Source: Pelodera strongyloides (lineage: Eukaryota > Nematoda > Chromadorea > Rhabditida > Rhabditidae). From it: DNA of 64,000 nucleotides. The stretch lies in NCBI GenBank assembly GCA_036852015.1, contig JAANDG010000504.1, positions 44,079 to 108,078 on the forward strand. The letters are read 5' to 3'. The translations under genes and the position numbers were made by a program. Under the pieces are notes generated by a model, which had not been told where the DNA came from, ran no database searches, and saw only the letters and a list, made by a program, of their open reading frames with translations. This document shows, piece after piece, positions 41,901 through 54,205 of the stretch; positions within the stretch are counted from its first letter, which is position 1, and the number at the start of each line of letters is the position of its first letter.

Positions 41901-44900
41901 GAAGTAAACATAGAAAAGGTTATTTCGCTTATGCAAAACAATGAAAAGAACGAAAATAAGTAAACACATAAAATAATTCAATATGTTAGTCATTTACTTC
42001 GTGATACATCCACGCAGCAGCCTTTTTCTGTAAAACTGTTTGCCTTGCTGCTATTATTATTTCATTTTTCCTGCATCTAGGATTAGCGGTGAGCCGTAGT
42101 CAAACGTACCAAAATCAAAAATGATGTACACAGTGCCGTGGACGATCTGTGCGACTAGAACATCTCCTTGATCCGCCATCGAAAAGAAGAAAAGACCCGA
42201 GCGAAATGTTCTGAAAACATTTTTGATAAAATTTGGAGAACAGCCGTGAAGTTTATGTGCAAAGTTGAACGCTGGATCGGAAAGCAACCGGCACTGCTGG
42301 CGAAGAAACGGCGCGCGCACATAAAGTGCGCCATAGGTGTGCTATGGTTTCGCCGCACGCTCAGTTATCAGAAAATAATCAATTAATTTTATGACAAACT
42401 CATTCTCACCTAAACATGACAGTGAGCTCATTCTCATACATCGAAACCAGTCTGGCCTTTGATGTTTCCACGGTGAACATTGAATCAGAGAAGGACAGCG
42501 GTTCAGTATCTGTGAATAATAATTATAAATAATAATAACTGTGGTAATATGAGGACTCCTAATCACTATACTTGACGAACAGGCGTGGAAACATTGCCTT
42601 CAAAGCAAAGCCGCAAAAAAAATAATTAAATAGCTACTAACAATAAGAAGTACAACACAGCAAGTTGGCTTCAATAAATTTTATTGACAATTTCCGTTTT
42701 AATAGTACTATTTCAAGAAACTTTAGGCATGTTAGTTGAGATCCTACTCACCAACTTCACAGCTTGTCAGATGTATTGTAACAGATTCTGGAGAATGCTC
42801 AGCAAACACTGGCTTTATGCTAATTTGAGAAGAGAGCAAGTCGATGTGTACCCATGATGGAAGGCCGGCCACCGAAGAATGGAGTACCTGGAATATAATA
42901 ATTTAATTTAATTTACTTCGAATACAGATTGTACTCTGCTTCCGTTTCTAAAACAAAACCAACGGATAGCAATGGAAGTCCACGCGTACCGAGACTTTTT
43001 CTAAGATGGAAAATGCTTTGTTTTTATGCAGTGTTACACGTGCTATTTCTTCTGTAGATTTAATTTTCCAATTAGTTCCGAGGCAGGTGTACTAGAGCAA
43101 ACTCAGCAAACCCTCTAATTTTCAATCAGAGCACGTTTTGTGAAAATGTATACATATATACTACTCGGAACTCGGAGCGCAATAATTGGAATTTTCTTCC
43201 AAGAAATGAGAAAAACGGTGAAATTTCAGATTCGCAGTCTCTCAAGTTCAATGCATATGCTAGCTTATTATTTAACAAAGACAGTAGGCAACTTATTACT
43301 ATGTTCCCTTCCCCCAGCCCCAGTACCCAGTACCCCAGTAAAGTAGAGGGTGGGAACTTTAAGTGAATAATGAGTAGTTGCGCCCTGCTCCAACACTTTC
43401 CGTATTTACATAAGTACTTCCAGACGGCAAATTGAGTGCGGCCCCGAGAATATTTCATCGCGCCGTAAGCTCATTTCGAAAGCAAATAAGATGACGAAAT
43501 AAGTGATTTTTTATTAACCCACGAAGAAAAGTTTACGGTTTTTATTAAAAGTTGAATGCCATATCAAATTAAATAATGAGAAGAACTATCAAACATATCA
43601 GTGCCCATTGTTTATGACTTAGTTTTCGATTCACCACTTATTAATAAAAATTTAAAGCGAAATACAGGCCGCTTTTTGAAACGCTTCGTAGACGGCTGAG
43701 TCCTTATGTTTTTACGGAACGTTGCTCGAATTAGCTCGGTTTTTTATTATAATTTATGTTAATTTGTATAAGCTGCATAAGAATGCTGATGTACTCGATG
43801 CGTTTCAATTTCTCTTTAATGCGCGGCGAACCGTACACTTTTCAAAAACAAAGCTGATTACATCATTACATCGCCTATATTTGGATCCCTAAAAACGTGT
43901 GTTTTCGCACGGTTGTCAGTCGTAAATCGGTAAATCGGGCGTTTTTGCGTAGACATATGCTCTAATATCCCCTATGGAGGGGCAAGTCCGTGGCCCGGGA
44001 AAGATCCGCCCGCAGCTTATGGCAGAGTGCCTTACGGTGCCCATAAGAATGACACATCCGGACACCGGAATTGCTATCAGCGTTGAGATAGAAGGCTTGT
44101 TTCCCAAAGATTTCACGGGAATCATTATATTTTTGGACATGAGACCAGATGTATTTTGTATTTGTGTAAGTTGCTACCCCAGTCATATGCAATCACAATC
44201 ACAATAAGTATCAGTAAATGGATAACATGTCATGCTCTTTACTGGCACAGGCCTGCATAGATCTATTGAATTTTAGGTGAAAACGGAAAATGAGTAGATT
44301 CAAGAAATCTGGTTAGCATTCATGTTTGTGTAAACCTGCAGTTTTCTGGCAGATTTGTTCTGGTAGACGGGTCGAACAAACTTCAGAGGCCGTATTCACC
44401 AACACACAGAAACCCTTCCTAGGCTCACGAGCGCTCTGAATCTCTTCTGCTCTCGCATTCTCTACGCATCTTTAACTCCTTGGGGAAGCCAAGCCTGCGT
44501 GTTGGTGAATGGTGGATTGGGAAACAAAACGCGCCAACACTGGTCATAAATCAGAAAGTACAACTGAACTGAACTTACCAAATTGTCACCATTAGAACCG
44601 AGTATTGGTTTCAATTGTCCACCAGTCAGTGTCGAATAAACATTGAAAGCAGCGATTGGTCCAGAAAGGGCCAACCTAGTCACCCTTTTCAAGGGAGGAA
44701 GATCAGCTACACCACCGTGGTATGTATCCTCGGAACATGAAGCAGAAGCTGAAAATAGGAGGAAATTCAGATGTTTTCGGGATTAGGCTATACACTGAAA
44801 AGTTAAAAAAAACCCTTGATTAAATAAAACCATATCAGTCCGCAATTATTTATTTATTTATTTAAAACAAGGTTCTGGCAATGGACGAGACCCCCCATGG

Positions 44901-47468
44901 TAAAATTCCTCGTATGCGACTGGGGTCGAAAAAGGGTCCCATATTCTTGTATGGGCCCGCACTACTTCTTTTGACATTTTTGTATATATATTTCTTCATT
45001 ACTGCATTTTTTTTTTGAGACCCCGTTTTTTTTTATAGAAATCTTTATTTGTTCCAACGAATAACACTCCACTCTAAACCCGTGAAATACGAACGAATAA
45101 ATGCAGTGCAACTTAATTATAGTACATTAGATTATAAATAATAAATATCTCGAATATCAATTCTGATTCTCTTTGTATATATTTCGGGCAACTTTCGTTT
45201 GCACCTGCCGCTTCTTTATTCCCCATTGATGGTCTCAGTCCGTATGTAAATCAGCCATTCAACCATGTACGATTAATAACAGTGTCCGACTAATTATAGT
45301 ATGCAAATTTTATAATTAATGCCTGTCAGAGGGGTGTAGGATAATGTGCTTAATTGGACCATTAACATTAATACAGGCCGGCCGGAAAAAAGCAACAAGA
45401 AACACATTATTTCAACCAACAAGCATTTGTTGCTTGTTATTATTATCCTCATTTCTATCTGCAAATTAGGCATCAAACCAACGACTTTATGTGCATATGA
45501 TATAGTGCAACTCAGAAAGTCTAATGGCAAAAGATATACAGCTCTTCGTATTTCGAATCGATGGTGTTTTCCTACGTCCATTTACAAACAGAGTTTTTTT
45601 TAAGTCGACGTCAAATACTTGTCAAGAGAGAATTACTCCTTGAGGGTCTGCTTATGGTTGAGCTTGTCTTATATTACACACCTAACCTAAGGTTAAGAAC
45701 GGGTGGCGGCTGCTTATGTTGCACTAAAATAGTTGACAGCTAACAGGTGCGCAGTTGTTGTTGTAAAATACACTGACAATTAATGAAGACGGAGGACGTG
45801 CGAGGAGGTAATAAGCCAAGAAGATACATTTGTTTGCTGGGTAAAAAATAGAGGAAAATTTGTTGGCTTATATAAACCTAAACGTACTGTGAACGATGTA
45901 GTATACGCGCGTACTAGGATGTGAGAAAAAAAAACAGAGAAAAAACCTAGCACGCAATAATTTTTGAAAAAATTGAAGAACACTACCCCACTGAAGAACG
46001 CTACCCAAATTTTAACTGTACTACCAAACTTGTATGGAGGGATAGTATTTGGTAAAGTTAAAAATAACACCCCACCGGTGAATGGTGTACACAATCCCTT
46101 TCGACAGTTTGCTACCCCCAGGACGTGGGGTAGTAAATTAAAAAAATGGGGTGGCGTTCTTCCATGGAGGGGTAGTATTCTTCCATACTGGGATGGCATA
46201 TCATATTGAATTTGTGGAAAATTACAAGTGGCAAATTATAAAACACTCTTTTCCAGAAAACTTTTTTCATTCCCAGCATTTTTTGGCAAATGTAATCTTA
46301 TTTCCAGCTAACCGCTATCCCACATATTATTTGTGCTAGTACAGGTGTTCCTCCGTCGTCAAATTACTTCCGCGCGATCAAATATGGCCTCGGTCCGTTA
46401 CTGGGATATTTGGTTTCAAGCGTAACGTGAACACAGACATACAAACATACAAACGGGAGTCAACAATGAATATTAAATATTGCTGATGTATGAGAGATAG
46501 GAAATAGTATGAAAAGTTTGTATAGCTATAGATAAAAATAAAGAAGAACATAAAATTTCATACCGTTAAATTTTTCTGTAGTCGCAATCAAAAACTCAAA
46601 AACCATATCAGAAAAGTGCTTTACACCTTCTAAGTTCGCAACAACGAAATATACAACTTTAATTTATTCTTATCTAGATTCTTCTATATTATGTACTCTG
46701 CCCTTAAAAGGAGCTTTGTAAGGTGATCCCTAAGAAAAACTTAAAACCACTTTTTCCCTGCGCCGTCCGAACCACATTTAGTTTTAATGTGTATCTTGAT
46801 TACAACGCACTCCGAAAAAGCCGAACTTAGGATTTCGGAGAAATAGAGATATATCAAGAAATATATAAATGAACAATATAATATTTTACAAAAACATACA
46901 TACATACTGTGTCTTAACATCTTCCTGTAATCTTTCGCGCATACCGTAATCTGGTACATTGGCTGTATACGGGCATTTAGCCAATCTAATGCGATAAAAA
47001 AGCCTTTACATATTCACATATTTTTAAGTGTTTATTTCCCTCAGTTTAGTTTTTCTTCGGTGTGCGCACCCTGTGTAGTAAATTCTTATTTGAAAAGGTC
47101 TCCTGTCCATAATTAGACTGGCAAGTTCGTGCAGTAATGTAATAAGTAATGAATATGTTTACTAGACACACAATAGTGCATTACAATAATGGGCATAATT
47201 CTGTACCAACTATTGTTTTCGGTCTAGAACCCCTGCTGCGTGGAACATGTACTACACGAGGAAAAACAAAAAAGTTTAGAGATACATGGTCACGGTATAA
47301 GACAAAATACGCATAACATTTATAAAAATAGAACTATCACAGCTGATACGGTTGATAGATTACAAAATACTAAATTAATAATAAAAAGTAAAATAATTGC
47401 TCACCTGTCACAGCGAATGCAGACGACAGCAAAAATAAAACGATTACAAATAATGTATTCGAGTGCAT
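31792..47468 (-). CDS. Caspr/neurexin-IV-like transmembrane adhesion protein, 25 exons, 1,030 aa
   Basis: Exons (minus): 47468-47405, 44748-44579, 42887-42752, 42509-42410, 42210-42110, 41892-41723, 41421-41284, 40571-40499, 40175-40066, 39806-39673, 39365-39259, 39132-39045, 38742-38655, 38420-38274, 36978-36865, 36537-36375, 36131-35958, 35649-35534, 35219-35141, 34918-34800, 34449-34326, 33994-33821, 33546-33416, 32977-32896, 31982-31792. All phases agree; the total is 3,093 bases. Domains: signal peptide (1-22), short discoidin-like region ending in Cys (25-122), LamG 1 (to 293; [10 protein letters not shown]), LamG 2 (to 395), EGF 1 ([12 protein letters not shown]), fibrinogen-like region (435-635; [15 protein letters not shown]), LamG 3 ([10 protein letters not shown]), EGF 2 ([10 protein letters not shown]), LamG 4, one membrane span (about 970-990) and a 40-residue tail ending EYFC. 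This order is that of Caspr/neurexin IV, which organise cell junctions and neuronal contacts; nematode relatives are nlr-1 and itx-1, and I cannot choose between them. The acceptors of exons 16 and 20 had alternatives and were chosen by phase. Confidence 0.85.
33101..33366 (-). mobile_element. SINE family 1, complete, with target duplication
   Basis: Flanked by 12-bp direct repeats, gatatgtataaa (33,089-33,100) and gatatgcataaa (33,367-33,378). On minus the head is tRNA-like (TGGCGCAGTGGCAAGCGC as A box; GGTTCAATCCC as B box) and the tail is a short (CTTTATC) repeat. It lies in an intron of the Caspr-like gene. Confidence 0.85.
34068..34200 (-). pseudogene. MSP pseudogene fragment
   Basis: On minus this encodes the C-terminal third of MSP (residues about 84-127; [27 protein letters not shown]). 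It is nearly identical to the real gene at 57.7-58.2 kb but has a 4-base deletion near the end that shifts the frame, plus Thr/Ser changes (WTSTSDG). Its 5' edge runs straight into a (TTA)n microsatellite (34,202-34,259). It lies in an intron of the Caspr-like gene. Confidence 0.9.
34202..34259. repeat. (TTA)n microsatellite
   Basis: About 19 copies, joined to the truncated MSP fragment. Confidence 0.95.
34655..34740. pseudogene. Third copy of a dispersed coding-like fragment
   Basis: 'gcgttccagatgacaaattg' matches 7,350. The preceding 'gcttatgacttgatcgcaca' resembles 'acttatgacttcatcacag' at 16,779. It lies in an intron of the Caspr-like gene. Confidence 0.35.
35849..35922. repeat. (TA)n microsatellite
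   Basis: About 36 TA units in an intron, 36 bases from the exon edge at 35,958. Confidence 0.97.
36150..36304. mobile_element. MITE-like repeat, family G
   Basis: Ends 'atggggtttgcgagtatgct' and complement 'ggatacttgcaaaccccat'. It fills most of a short intron of the Caspr-like gene. Confidence 0.7.
37135..38160. repeat. 35-bp minisatellite, about 29 copies
   Basis: The unit reads roughly 'accatatattgaaacatatg' followed by 'ttgaacatctacact'. Several units carry the variant 'gaaacgtatg', and a block of variants occurs twice (37,141-37,300 and 37,510-37,650), which suggests higher-order duplication. At the right edge (38,160-38,230) similar words appear inverted. It occupies nearly all of the intron between exons 14 and 15 of the Caspr-like gene. 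Confidence 0.95.
39814..39913. repeat. Tandem duplication, about 49 bp x 2
   Basis: 'aacaatcgataaatcag' and 'gagtagaaacaatatcagat' occur twice in a row, directly after the acceptor of exon 10 in the intron. Confidence 0.9.
41090..41277. mobile_element. MITE family B
   Basis: 'aaagcgaaataccagccggt' and complement bound about 185 bp. Its end is 6-7 bases from the donor of exon 7. Confidence 0.85.
43652..43820. mobile_element. MITE family B, diverged right end
   Basis: The left end 'aaagcgaaatacaggccgct' is good. The right end keeps only 'gatgcgtttcaa...tctctttaa'. Confidence 0.6.
44388..44516. mobile_element. Short MITE, family H
   Basis: Ends 'gaggccgtattcaccaacac' and complement. The second copy is at 55,303-55,426 in a UGT intron. 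Confidence 0.8.
45965..46205. mobile_element. Imperfect hairpin element
   Basis: 'gaagaacgctacccaaattt' faces 'gggtggcgttcttcc', with internal repeats of 'actacccc'. It is in the first, 2.6-kb intron of the Caspr-like gene. Confidence 0.6.
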
Positions 47469-47479
47469 TGTTTAATCGT

Positions 47480-50400
47480 CATTTCATCTGAAATAAATAT
47501 GTTTATTACATAGCCAAGATGTTTTTATTGTTAATCACTATGCATAAATTCCTTGCCACACCAAGAAAACATCAAAAATTGTATGCTGGGTTAAAAACGA
47601 GCTGGCAAGTTTTTTTGCTGAATAAAGTCTGATTTAAAGTTAGTTGTGACGCAATTGAGGCGCTAAGCTGCAGAGCAAAACATGTGTTTCCCCCCTTTAC
47701 AGCATCATTAGATCATGCTGACATTGGTTGTTTTGTAGTCAACACTGGGACAAAACAAAAGAAGAAGAAAAGAAACGTTGATGAAATATAATATAGTAAA
47801 TACGCTCTTTTTATGAGAAATGCATAAGTGGGCGGGGCTTCGTAAAAGGCCCGAACAAAGGTAAAAGGAGGCGCTTCTTCGGCATCGCCAATGGATTTGA
47901 AGCTTCTTTTTTTGGGAGTGAAGGAAAGAAGAACGAAGACGGATGAGATTTGGATGAACAGAGAGGGTTATGGAGAGGGAGGGATGGAGAGAGGACATGT
48001 CTGAAGGAGAGGTGCTAGACGAGGAGAGACGATACGAAGTGTACGACTTGAAGGAGAGACAGACGTCGATGGGAGAGGTGAGTGTTATTCGGAGAGCGCA
48101 GGATGAGCAGCAGAGAGGACTGTACTATGTGAAAATGAGAGTCGGAGACGGACATGGAGAATATGGGGGTTGAAAGAGTGAGTGGTGTGAGAGAGGAGAG
48201 AGAGATGGAGAAAGGCCCAGTGGTCACTACGGGGGGAGAGGTCATAGTAGTACACAATTAGGGTACCTTCTGCCGGAAGATGGGTCACTCCCGGGACGCT
48301 ATTTGGGTCCTCCAACCCCGGAGGGACAACTTCTTGGCCTTAAGAAACAACTTTCCAACATAATATATGCGACCACTGGGAGTTTGGGCCCCAGGGGCAT
48401 AACCACCTGGAGCTTGCATAATGTCCACATATATTGAGATGCGAGCGACATGTTTTTTGGAAATAGTGACATATAGGCATGCACGACGAGGAGACAAGAC
48501 CTTACTTTAAAAAAACATAAATGTGCACATTCTCACATTGACGATGGTCAGTTAGGTTAGAACTATCAAGAGGGAGTGATTTTCAGATTCGACAGTCACA
48601 TTTATGTATTTACTTGCGCATTAAATGACACTGAAGGATGTGGCCAAGTGTACAATAAGTTGCGCCAGCAACTTATTACTTATTGTAAGATATTGTATTG
48701 TCGAGTCTTTCAGGACGCTTATTTATGATACATAAACATAGCTTATGAAAATAGTCATTGCACGCGGTTTTTGAAATTAATTAATGCTGGACGTCGGAAT
48801 CACCATGTGTTATATGCAAATTTCTGCGCTCTTCCATGCTGAACCTAACCATGTCCATCTTCTGTGTTGTTTTGTCGATTGGGCGCGCGTTGCACCCTCC
48901 GAGGGGATTTGGCCATCGACCAATTATGACGCATTAGTGGATTGTCTCAAGCAGAGTGACATCTGGACGCCGAGGTGCTTGACGTTTAGAATAGCATGAG
49001 AATACGCAAGAAATATGAGACGTTTATTCGAGGCAGTTGCCCAACAATAAGACATTGTGGTTGTTCTACGTGAGACAAGTTAGACTTATTGTGCAACAAC
49101 GTTGCGCATGGCTTTGTATTTGGTACATGCGGGTTTTTTATCACCGTGGTGATAGTTCTTCTGATTTTAATGCAAGAAACAGTGGGGAAGTTGCCCGGGC
49201 ATAAGATGATAAGATCAATCAAAGTCTGGGTCTGGATCTCTATCATAGCCAAGAACATTTCTCTAAAGTTATGACATTTGAAACATATTTCACTTGCAGC
49301 ATATGTAGGCTCAGTTATACTTGTTCCCATGCACTTTACTCACACAACAATAAACAATGCATAATTTACACAAATGGGCGTGCTGTTGCGTCATAATTGC
49401 AGGATTATAACAGACGGTATGAGGACGACAATATATTAATTAGAACCAGAATAAAATATGTGAATGATGTGGATACTGATGGAAAAATCAAGGAAGTAGC
49501 AATTATATATCTTGTTTATTTCGATTCTTTCAAAAAAGGACACACATGACATGGGTATGCTCATGGAACAAAAACAACTTGGCTACACATTGTATCGTTT
49601 CTTTGCAATGAAATTTGTTTCAGACTACAACTGCTTTGCGTTAATTTTTTTGAAAAAAAAAAGTTGAATGCCGTAGAAATCTTCCGTAAAATAATTCTAA
49701 AATGTGCAGTGTTTCCGATAAACATACACTTAGTATTTGACAAATGTCAGTCTAGTGGCACGGATTAACCCAGGGGGTAACATTGGATTAGTGAACGTCT
49801 TAGCGTAAGGGTTAGCGTTGATGTAGTTGTCGGTTGTCGCGGGGCTTTGGGTCGCTTTACTATTCCACAATCAAATGTGTATATTAAAACCTAAAATATT
49901 AATCAAATGGGTCGGAAATGTTGAGTGATTTATTGAGGCAATATAATAAAGATCCTGAGATATGCACTGAATGTTCGATAACTTTTCGTTGCGAATTACT
50001 AAAAGAACGACTAAAAACGTGAGCGTAGCTCCATATGACCAGTAAATTTAAATTATCTATGCTTGAGTGTGCGGTGTGTTATGTTTTATTGTAGAGTGGA
50101 TTAACATAGTGTTAAACGGTAAACTGATTGTTCGCTGAGCTTGAGCTCACAATTGGTTTCATAATACCCACAAAACTACACTGTATGCGACGAACGGTTG
50201 TAAACCACACTATCACACTATGAACTCCAGTTGAAGCATTGCGTTTTGACACAGTGAAAGATAAGATTAGATATAAGTATACAGCGATGATTTCAAAAGA
50301 GATCGCCATCACCAAGTGACAAACAAGCAGATGTAACGGCTTTGAAGGAGAACAGCACATTCTAACCTGTATAAACACTAAAAATGCTCAATGGATGAGA

Positions 50401-52310
50401 AAAATTGCTTTCATTTGGATATAGCAATTCCGCTTATATTGATCGTATAATTGCACAACATCGAAACTAAGATTCATAGAAAATGTAGGAGCCCATTTGG
50501 AGACCGTTCCCGATATTATCGTGGGCACGACCATTTGGAGACCACTAGGCAACCTTTTCGTGTCCACGCCTTCTTGAAAAACGACGTCAACCGGAAAACG
50601 TTGGTAGGTGATCAAAATTTTTTTTGTTATTTTATTGAAAACCATTTGATGGCCGGCTCCATACGAGTTTTTCTGTGGTTTCAGTTCTTTTTCCCTTTTC
50701 TTGAGTTGTTATTGTTTTTTTTCTGACATGATTGTCACATCAGCTAATGACAATTGCCATTCGATAGTGTATGTACTGTTCGCATAGAGGTCCACTAGCA
50801 ACTCAGTAGTTCACGAGATTACAAGTGGTCTCATTATTTTCTCGGAAAGCTTCAGAGATGCCTTCAAAGCTACAATCTAACCGCACATTTCACTATCAAC
50901 ACCAGTTGAACCATGGCGTTTAGACACAGTGAGAGATAAGATTAGATTCAAATAGGCTATTATTTCAGAACAGATCGCCGGCCGTTTCCTGTATTCCTGT
51001 GTGTTGTTATTTTTCTTGACATGATTGTCAGATTAGCCATTGATATAGTACAACGACAATTGATACAGCACATAATTCATTCGCTAATGTATCTACCGTG
51101 TTTTGCTTTCCCCGTTGCATCATTGCTAATGTTTAATCTTTTCTGTTTGCTATATAGTCTGCGGGGACATACATAGGTCTCACACAGGTAAATTTTGATC
51201 TACTAATCGCAATCTGTACATCTACGCTCTCTTTTAAAAGTACGATCTCTCGCATACTTTCCTCTCTTTCCCTTGGAAACACTATCATATTACTATGCTA
51301 TTTCGTCTTCTATTTAGAAAGTCAAAGTTCTACGAAAATTGCATCATGCGCCACGGAAAATGTGCAGATATTTATTTCCTTGAATGTTATGAAACTCATT
51401 CTTAGTGGTACTTAAAGGGACGAGCTCATGAAAAAATTATATACGAAGCGCATTCGGAAAAGATTTGCATCTTTATTTTTCATGAGCCTGACTCTCTGCA
51501 TGCCATGCACTACAAGATTGAAAAAACCTTACTTAGCTATCTGCATTTTGTGAATACATAGATTTGTAAACGTTTTTCAAATATTACATATTAAAACTTC
51601 TAATGTACTCTCACTAAATATATGATGGATAGTATTCATTGAGCCGTTTGACTTGTATAGTATGCATAACACAACACTGTTCATACACCTTGTGAATAAA
51701 GTTCTGAATGAAGGTTTTTGTATCTTATTTGCGGATTATTTGTTTTCCTCTACTGTAAACATGCTCCACAATCAATCCGCGTTACAAAAATACTAGTCTT
51801 ACTTACTATTACTAGTCAAGTATTTGGTCATAAACTTTTTTTTCATAATAAAAATCACGCTATAAAAAATACGCTCACGTCTTCCTACTATTTTTCCATA
51901 GTTTTTTCTTTATACAGTACACAGTGTCCAAAAGAGTGTATTTATATGGTTCCTTGCGTGTCTCTATTTAGAGTGCTTATCAACTTATCAGCTTGTCCAA
52001 CAGCTCTATTTTTTGGTCTTCTTTATCAGTATTTTCTCAACACCAGTTCATTTTCTGCTGGTGTTGCATGGCAGTGTACACTCAGTGACTTGGAAAAACC
52101 TGTTTACTTTTCATTCTTGTTTCGAATCAACTTCCAATCTTCCTTTACATTCAAAATGCAGAAATTGACTGGAAATCCGAATCCGAAATCCAAGTCCGAA
52201 TAAGCATTTTTCTACTTTTCACGATTTCACATAGTAAATGACCGTGTCTTTATTTACCGTTTGTTGCATTTATTTTTGTTTTCTCGCTCTAAATTTTCCA
52301 CATACTAAAT
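47480..52310. other. Gene-poor interval; purine-rich tract and a diverged direct repeat
   Basis: A strongly purine-rich plus strand runs about 47,920-48,240 (GGAGAGG-type words). Two diverged copies of about 85 bp stand at 50,221-50,310 and 50,893-50,985 ('acacagtgaaagataagatt'). A 161-codon open frame at 51,718-52,203 (plus) has no family resemblance and a non-ATG start, so it is not called a gene. Confidence 0.4.
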
Positions 52311-52336
52311 TTCGAGAATTTCAGGGTCATTTAATC

Positions 52337-54167
52337 ATGCTTCTGCTCAATTTAATATTATTTCTACAAGTCGCCTGGGCGGCAAAAATATGTTTGTTTG
52401 TGCCGGAAATGGCAAACAGCCAGGTAAGGGAGCATACTGTGTGGAGTTTGGTCTATAGGTCAATACTGTATCTTTTGATCCATGCAAGCGAATGTATACT
52501 GTAAGCATGAACTCATGAACACGACTTTGTTTATAAAATTTTATTTAGAACTATAGTAAATCGGGAGATAATTGAATTTTTTTGTATAATTCGACAGTAT
52601 TCAACGGTTGACTTATCCCTTTATCAGTGCTATCTAAGCTAAGAATATTTGAAGCAGAGCTTGTTGCACATAACTAATCGGTTACTGTACATATACTAAC
52701 GGTACGATTTCCTAGAATACAGTACTTATTAACGATGAATTTACTTAGGTAATCTGGAACAAGCGCGTGGCCGAGACCCTGGTCAAGGAAGGTCATGATG
52801 TGACAATGATTATGTCCAAACCCAAAGGAGCAGAACTGGTGCCTGTGGAAATCGACCCTGCTGTACATAGTAAGTTACACCTTGCTAAAATCGTCGATTT
52901 ATTTTGCAGTAATAGTTGCTGGCTCACCGTTGCACGCTGCGAATTGCTTTTCTTCATTTTAATCAGTTTCACAAACATCATTTTCATATATAATATGCGT
53001 CAATTATTTAGTCCATCGAATTGAAACGATCACTGGGTTAGACTGGAAAGAAATGCAGAAGAAACAAGCGGACCTCGTTTACGAAGTGAGCTTTAGTAAT
53101 AAATATTTTTTCAATAGTATGTATTTCTAGCACTATACTCTGAATGATTACAACGTGAATAGTTTGACGACGGGCGCACCGATAAATGACCTAGTCGATG
53201 ACCTAGTCACATATAAGTGACCTAGTCAATGACCTAGTCGTAGATAAATTACCTAGTCAATGATCTAGTCGCAGATAAATGACCACACAGGGTTGGCAGC
53301 TTGTGCGCCAGGAGCGCGCCAATTGGGATATTTTTGTTTGCGCGAATAAATTTGAATAAAGAAAATTTAAAGAAAATATATTTATTTAGGAAATTAGCGC
53401 ATGGGACTCGCGACTCCGACGGCAAATGAACATGATGGCTACTGCTCTTTCGGCTGCATGCAATAGTGAGGAGTTTTGCATACCTTTTTCTTTTCTTGTG
53501 TCATTTCTCTTTCTATATTCAGTGTTTTAGAACAATGCAGAACAAATTGTGTATGTCTAGTAGACAAGTTTTGCTACACAATGCAAATAAATGAACAATC
53601 TCTGGAAGTGCTATAAAAAATCTTTCCTTGTGGTGTTACGACACTAACGATAAAGACGGTGGGCCGCGCGCACTTGGCACACTTTTGGGTTCGCGTCTAC
53701 TCCTTGGTCCTTGGCGCACTTATTTTTGTTATCTCCCACTGTCGATAACTGCGTCACATTTTGAATGTTTCTTCAGGCACGATACACAATAAAGAATTCC
53801 TCCAATGGTTGAAGAACGAGAAGTTTGACCTGGCATTCGCTCATATGTACGATTATTGCCCGGTTGGCCTCATTCACTATGCCCAGGTGAGCTGATTCCT
53901 TTGGCCTCCATAATTCTTTCCTAATACAAATAAACACTAAACCTGTACACATGCCACTTTTACCTTTTCGCTATCTTAGTTGTATTTTATTTTTGAATTA
54001 CATAGGTTTATGTGCGCGTCTTCGTAATGTAAAAAATATTATTATTACAAAAAGCGTAGAGTTGCCTGTGGTGTTAGTGATAAAATGGTTCTTGAAACAA
54101 CTGACAACGTAAGTTTGTCTTATTGTTAGGTCGTAAAACAATCTGACAACAAGTTAGACTTACGTGC

Positions 54168-54205
<38 letters not shown>

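Noticed and set aside
43974..44207. 77-codon frame on plus with moderately coding look
   Set aside because: It lies in intron 2 of the Caspr-like gene with no splice context, and the opposite strand is equally open.
50388..50645. 85-codon frame on minus
   Set aside because: No splice or start evidence; it contains a duplicated 'ggtctccaaatgg' and sits in a repeat-rich stretch.
51718..52203. 161-codon open frame on plus, hydrophobic
   Set aside because: Non-ATG start, no family resemblance, no splice or polyadenylation context, and strongly AT/T-driven composition (Phe, Leu, Ser, Tyr).
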